Positions 4,948 to 5,381 of a stretch of DNA of 5,381 nucleotides are shown here, piece after piece. Numbering within the stretch: position 1 is the first letter of the stretch; each line of letters begins with the position of its first letter. The notes under the pieces were generated by a model. That model was given only the letters and a program-made list of their open reading frames with translations. It did no database searches and was not told the origin of the DNA. A program made the position numbers and the translations under genes. This stretch comes from an uncultured Bacteroidales bacterium (lineage in GTDB: Bacteria > Bacteroidota > Bacteroidia > Bacteroidales > P3): the NCBI GenBank assembly GCA_947097635.1, contig CAMURW010000122.1, positions 1 through 5,381 of the forward strand. Direction: 5' to 3'.

Positions 4948-5381
4948 ATGGCTAACGAGAGTCCTATCATAGAGAAAATAGACCGGTTTGTCCGAAAATA
5001 TTATAAGAACCGTCTTATACGTGGCGTGATATACTCCGCCGCGGCGCTGCTGTCGTTGTTTATTATAGTGGCGGTATTAGAAAATTTTGGCTATTTCTCC
5101 GCAGGCATAAGGACGCTCCTTTTCTGGCTCTATATTATCGTGCTTTTGGCCCTTGTGGGGTTATATATAGTTAACCCACTGTTGAAGATGAGGGGGTTGG
5201 GCAAACGTATCAGCAACGAAGAGGCAGCACGTATCATTGGTAGGCATTTCCCGGAAGTAAAAGACAAACTGCTCAACCTGCTGGAGCTGCAGGAGCAGAC
5301 ATCCTCACTCGCAGCACGCAGTCGTGCGGATAGCGGCTTCCATGGGATTTCGGATTCTGGAAATGGGAAAGGAGACACTTC
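4948..5381 (+). CDS. DUF4175-type membrane protein, N-terminal part (right-truncated)
   Basis: An ATG at 4948 opens a frame that runs off the window after 144 codons. The N-terminus is cytoplasmic-looking and basic (IEKIDRFVRKYYKNRLIRG). Two membrane segments follow at about residues 27-45 (VIYSAAALLSLFIIVAVL) and 56-76 (around LLFWLYIIVLLALVGLYIV). After them comes ISNEEAARIIGRHFPEVKDKLLNLLELQ (88-115), which I recognise as the conserved start of the soluble part of long Bacteroidetes DUF4175-family proteins. The last ~30 residues are Ser/Gly/Asp-rich and look like a variable insert. Full members are roughly a thousand residues with coiled-coil regions; their function is not established. Nothing ties the gene to the sphingolipid genes beyond position; it is transcribed divergently from the SDR gene. 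Confidence 0.8.
   Translation, partial: MANESPIIEKIDRFVRKYYKNRLIRGVIYSAAALLSLFIIVAVLENFGYFSAGIRTLLFWLYIIVLLALVGLYIVNPLLKMRGLGKRISNEEAARIIGRHFPEVKDKLLNLLELQEQTSSLAARSRADSGFHGISDSGNGKGDT

Noticed and set aside
4939..4950. CATCACCATATG, resembling a His codon run plus an NdeI site, as in cloning vectors
   Set aside because: Only three His codons upstream of the start, no other vector sequence, and the flanks are A/T-rich native-looking intergenic DNA. Coincidence.
5130..5378. 82-codon minus-strand frame opposite the DUF4175-type gene
   Set aside because: Ser/Leu-rich antisense shadow of a gene with recognisable conserved segments and membrane helices.
1..5381. CRISPR arrays, tRNA/rRNA genes, insertion sequences, integrase or att sites
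   Set aside because: Looked for on both strands; no regularly spaced direct repeats, cloverleaf-like sequences, transposase motifs or terminal repeats were seen.

Overview
The window looks like Bacteroidetes, most likely Bacteroidales and possibly Prevotella- or Bacteroides-like. The signs are a bacterial serine palmitoyltransferase of the Bacteroidetes type, the N-terminus of a DUF4175-type membrane protein, almost no Shine-Dalgarno sequences before starts, and TAnnTTTG octamers (the Bacteroidetes primary sigma -7 element) in three intergenic positions. The genus is an inference from remembered family sequences; no search was run.

Layout: 1-229 holds the 3' end of an unidentified gene running in from the left. 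230-477 is a poorly explained stretch with a possible 57-codon ORF (279-452) that contains a perfect 12-bp hairpin. 478-1299 is deoC (deoxyribose-phosphate aldolase). 1346-2533 is spt (serine palmitoyltransferase). 2582-3706 is a GNAT-fold protein of the YghO / bacterial ceramide synthase-like family, 48 nt downstream of spt on the same strand. 3756-4598 on the minus strand is a classical short-chain dehydrogenase/reductase that converges on it with a 49-nt gap. 4599-4947 is a 349-nt divergent intergenic region with candidate promoters for both flanking genes, a short hairpin and a G/C-tract with G-quadruplex potential. 4948-5381 is the 5' part of a DUF4175-type gene running off the right edge.

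The main biological content is a compact candidate sphingolipid (dihydroceramide) locus. SPT would condense L-serine with an acyl-CoA to 3-ketosphinganine. The BcerS-like acyltransferase is a candidate for N-acylating the sphingoid base. The NADP-type SDR is a candidate for reducing the 3-keto group. Only the SPT assignment is strong. The roles of the other two rest on family and adjacency. deoC and the DUF4175 gene look like unrelated flanking genes.
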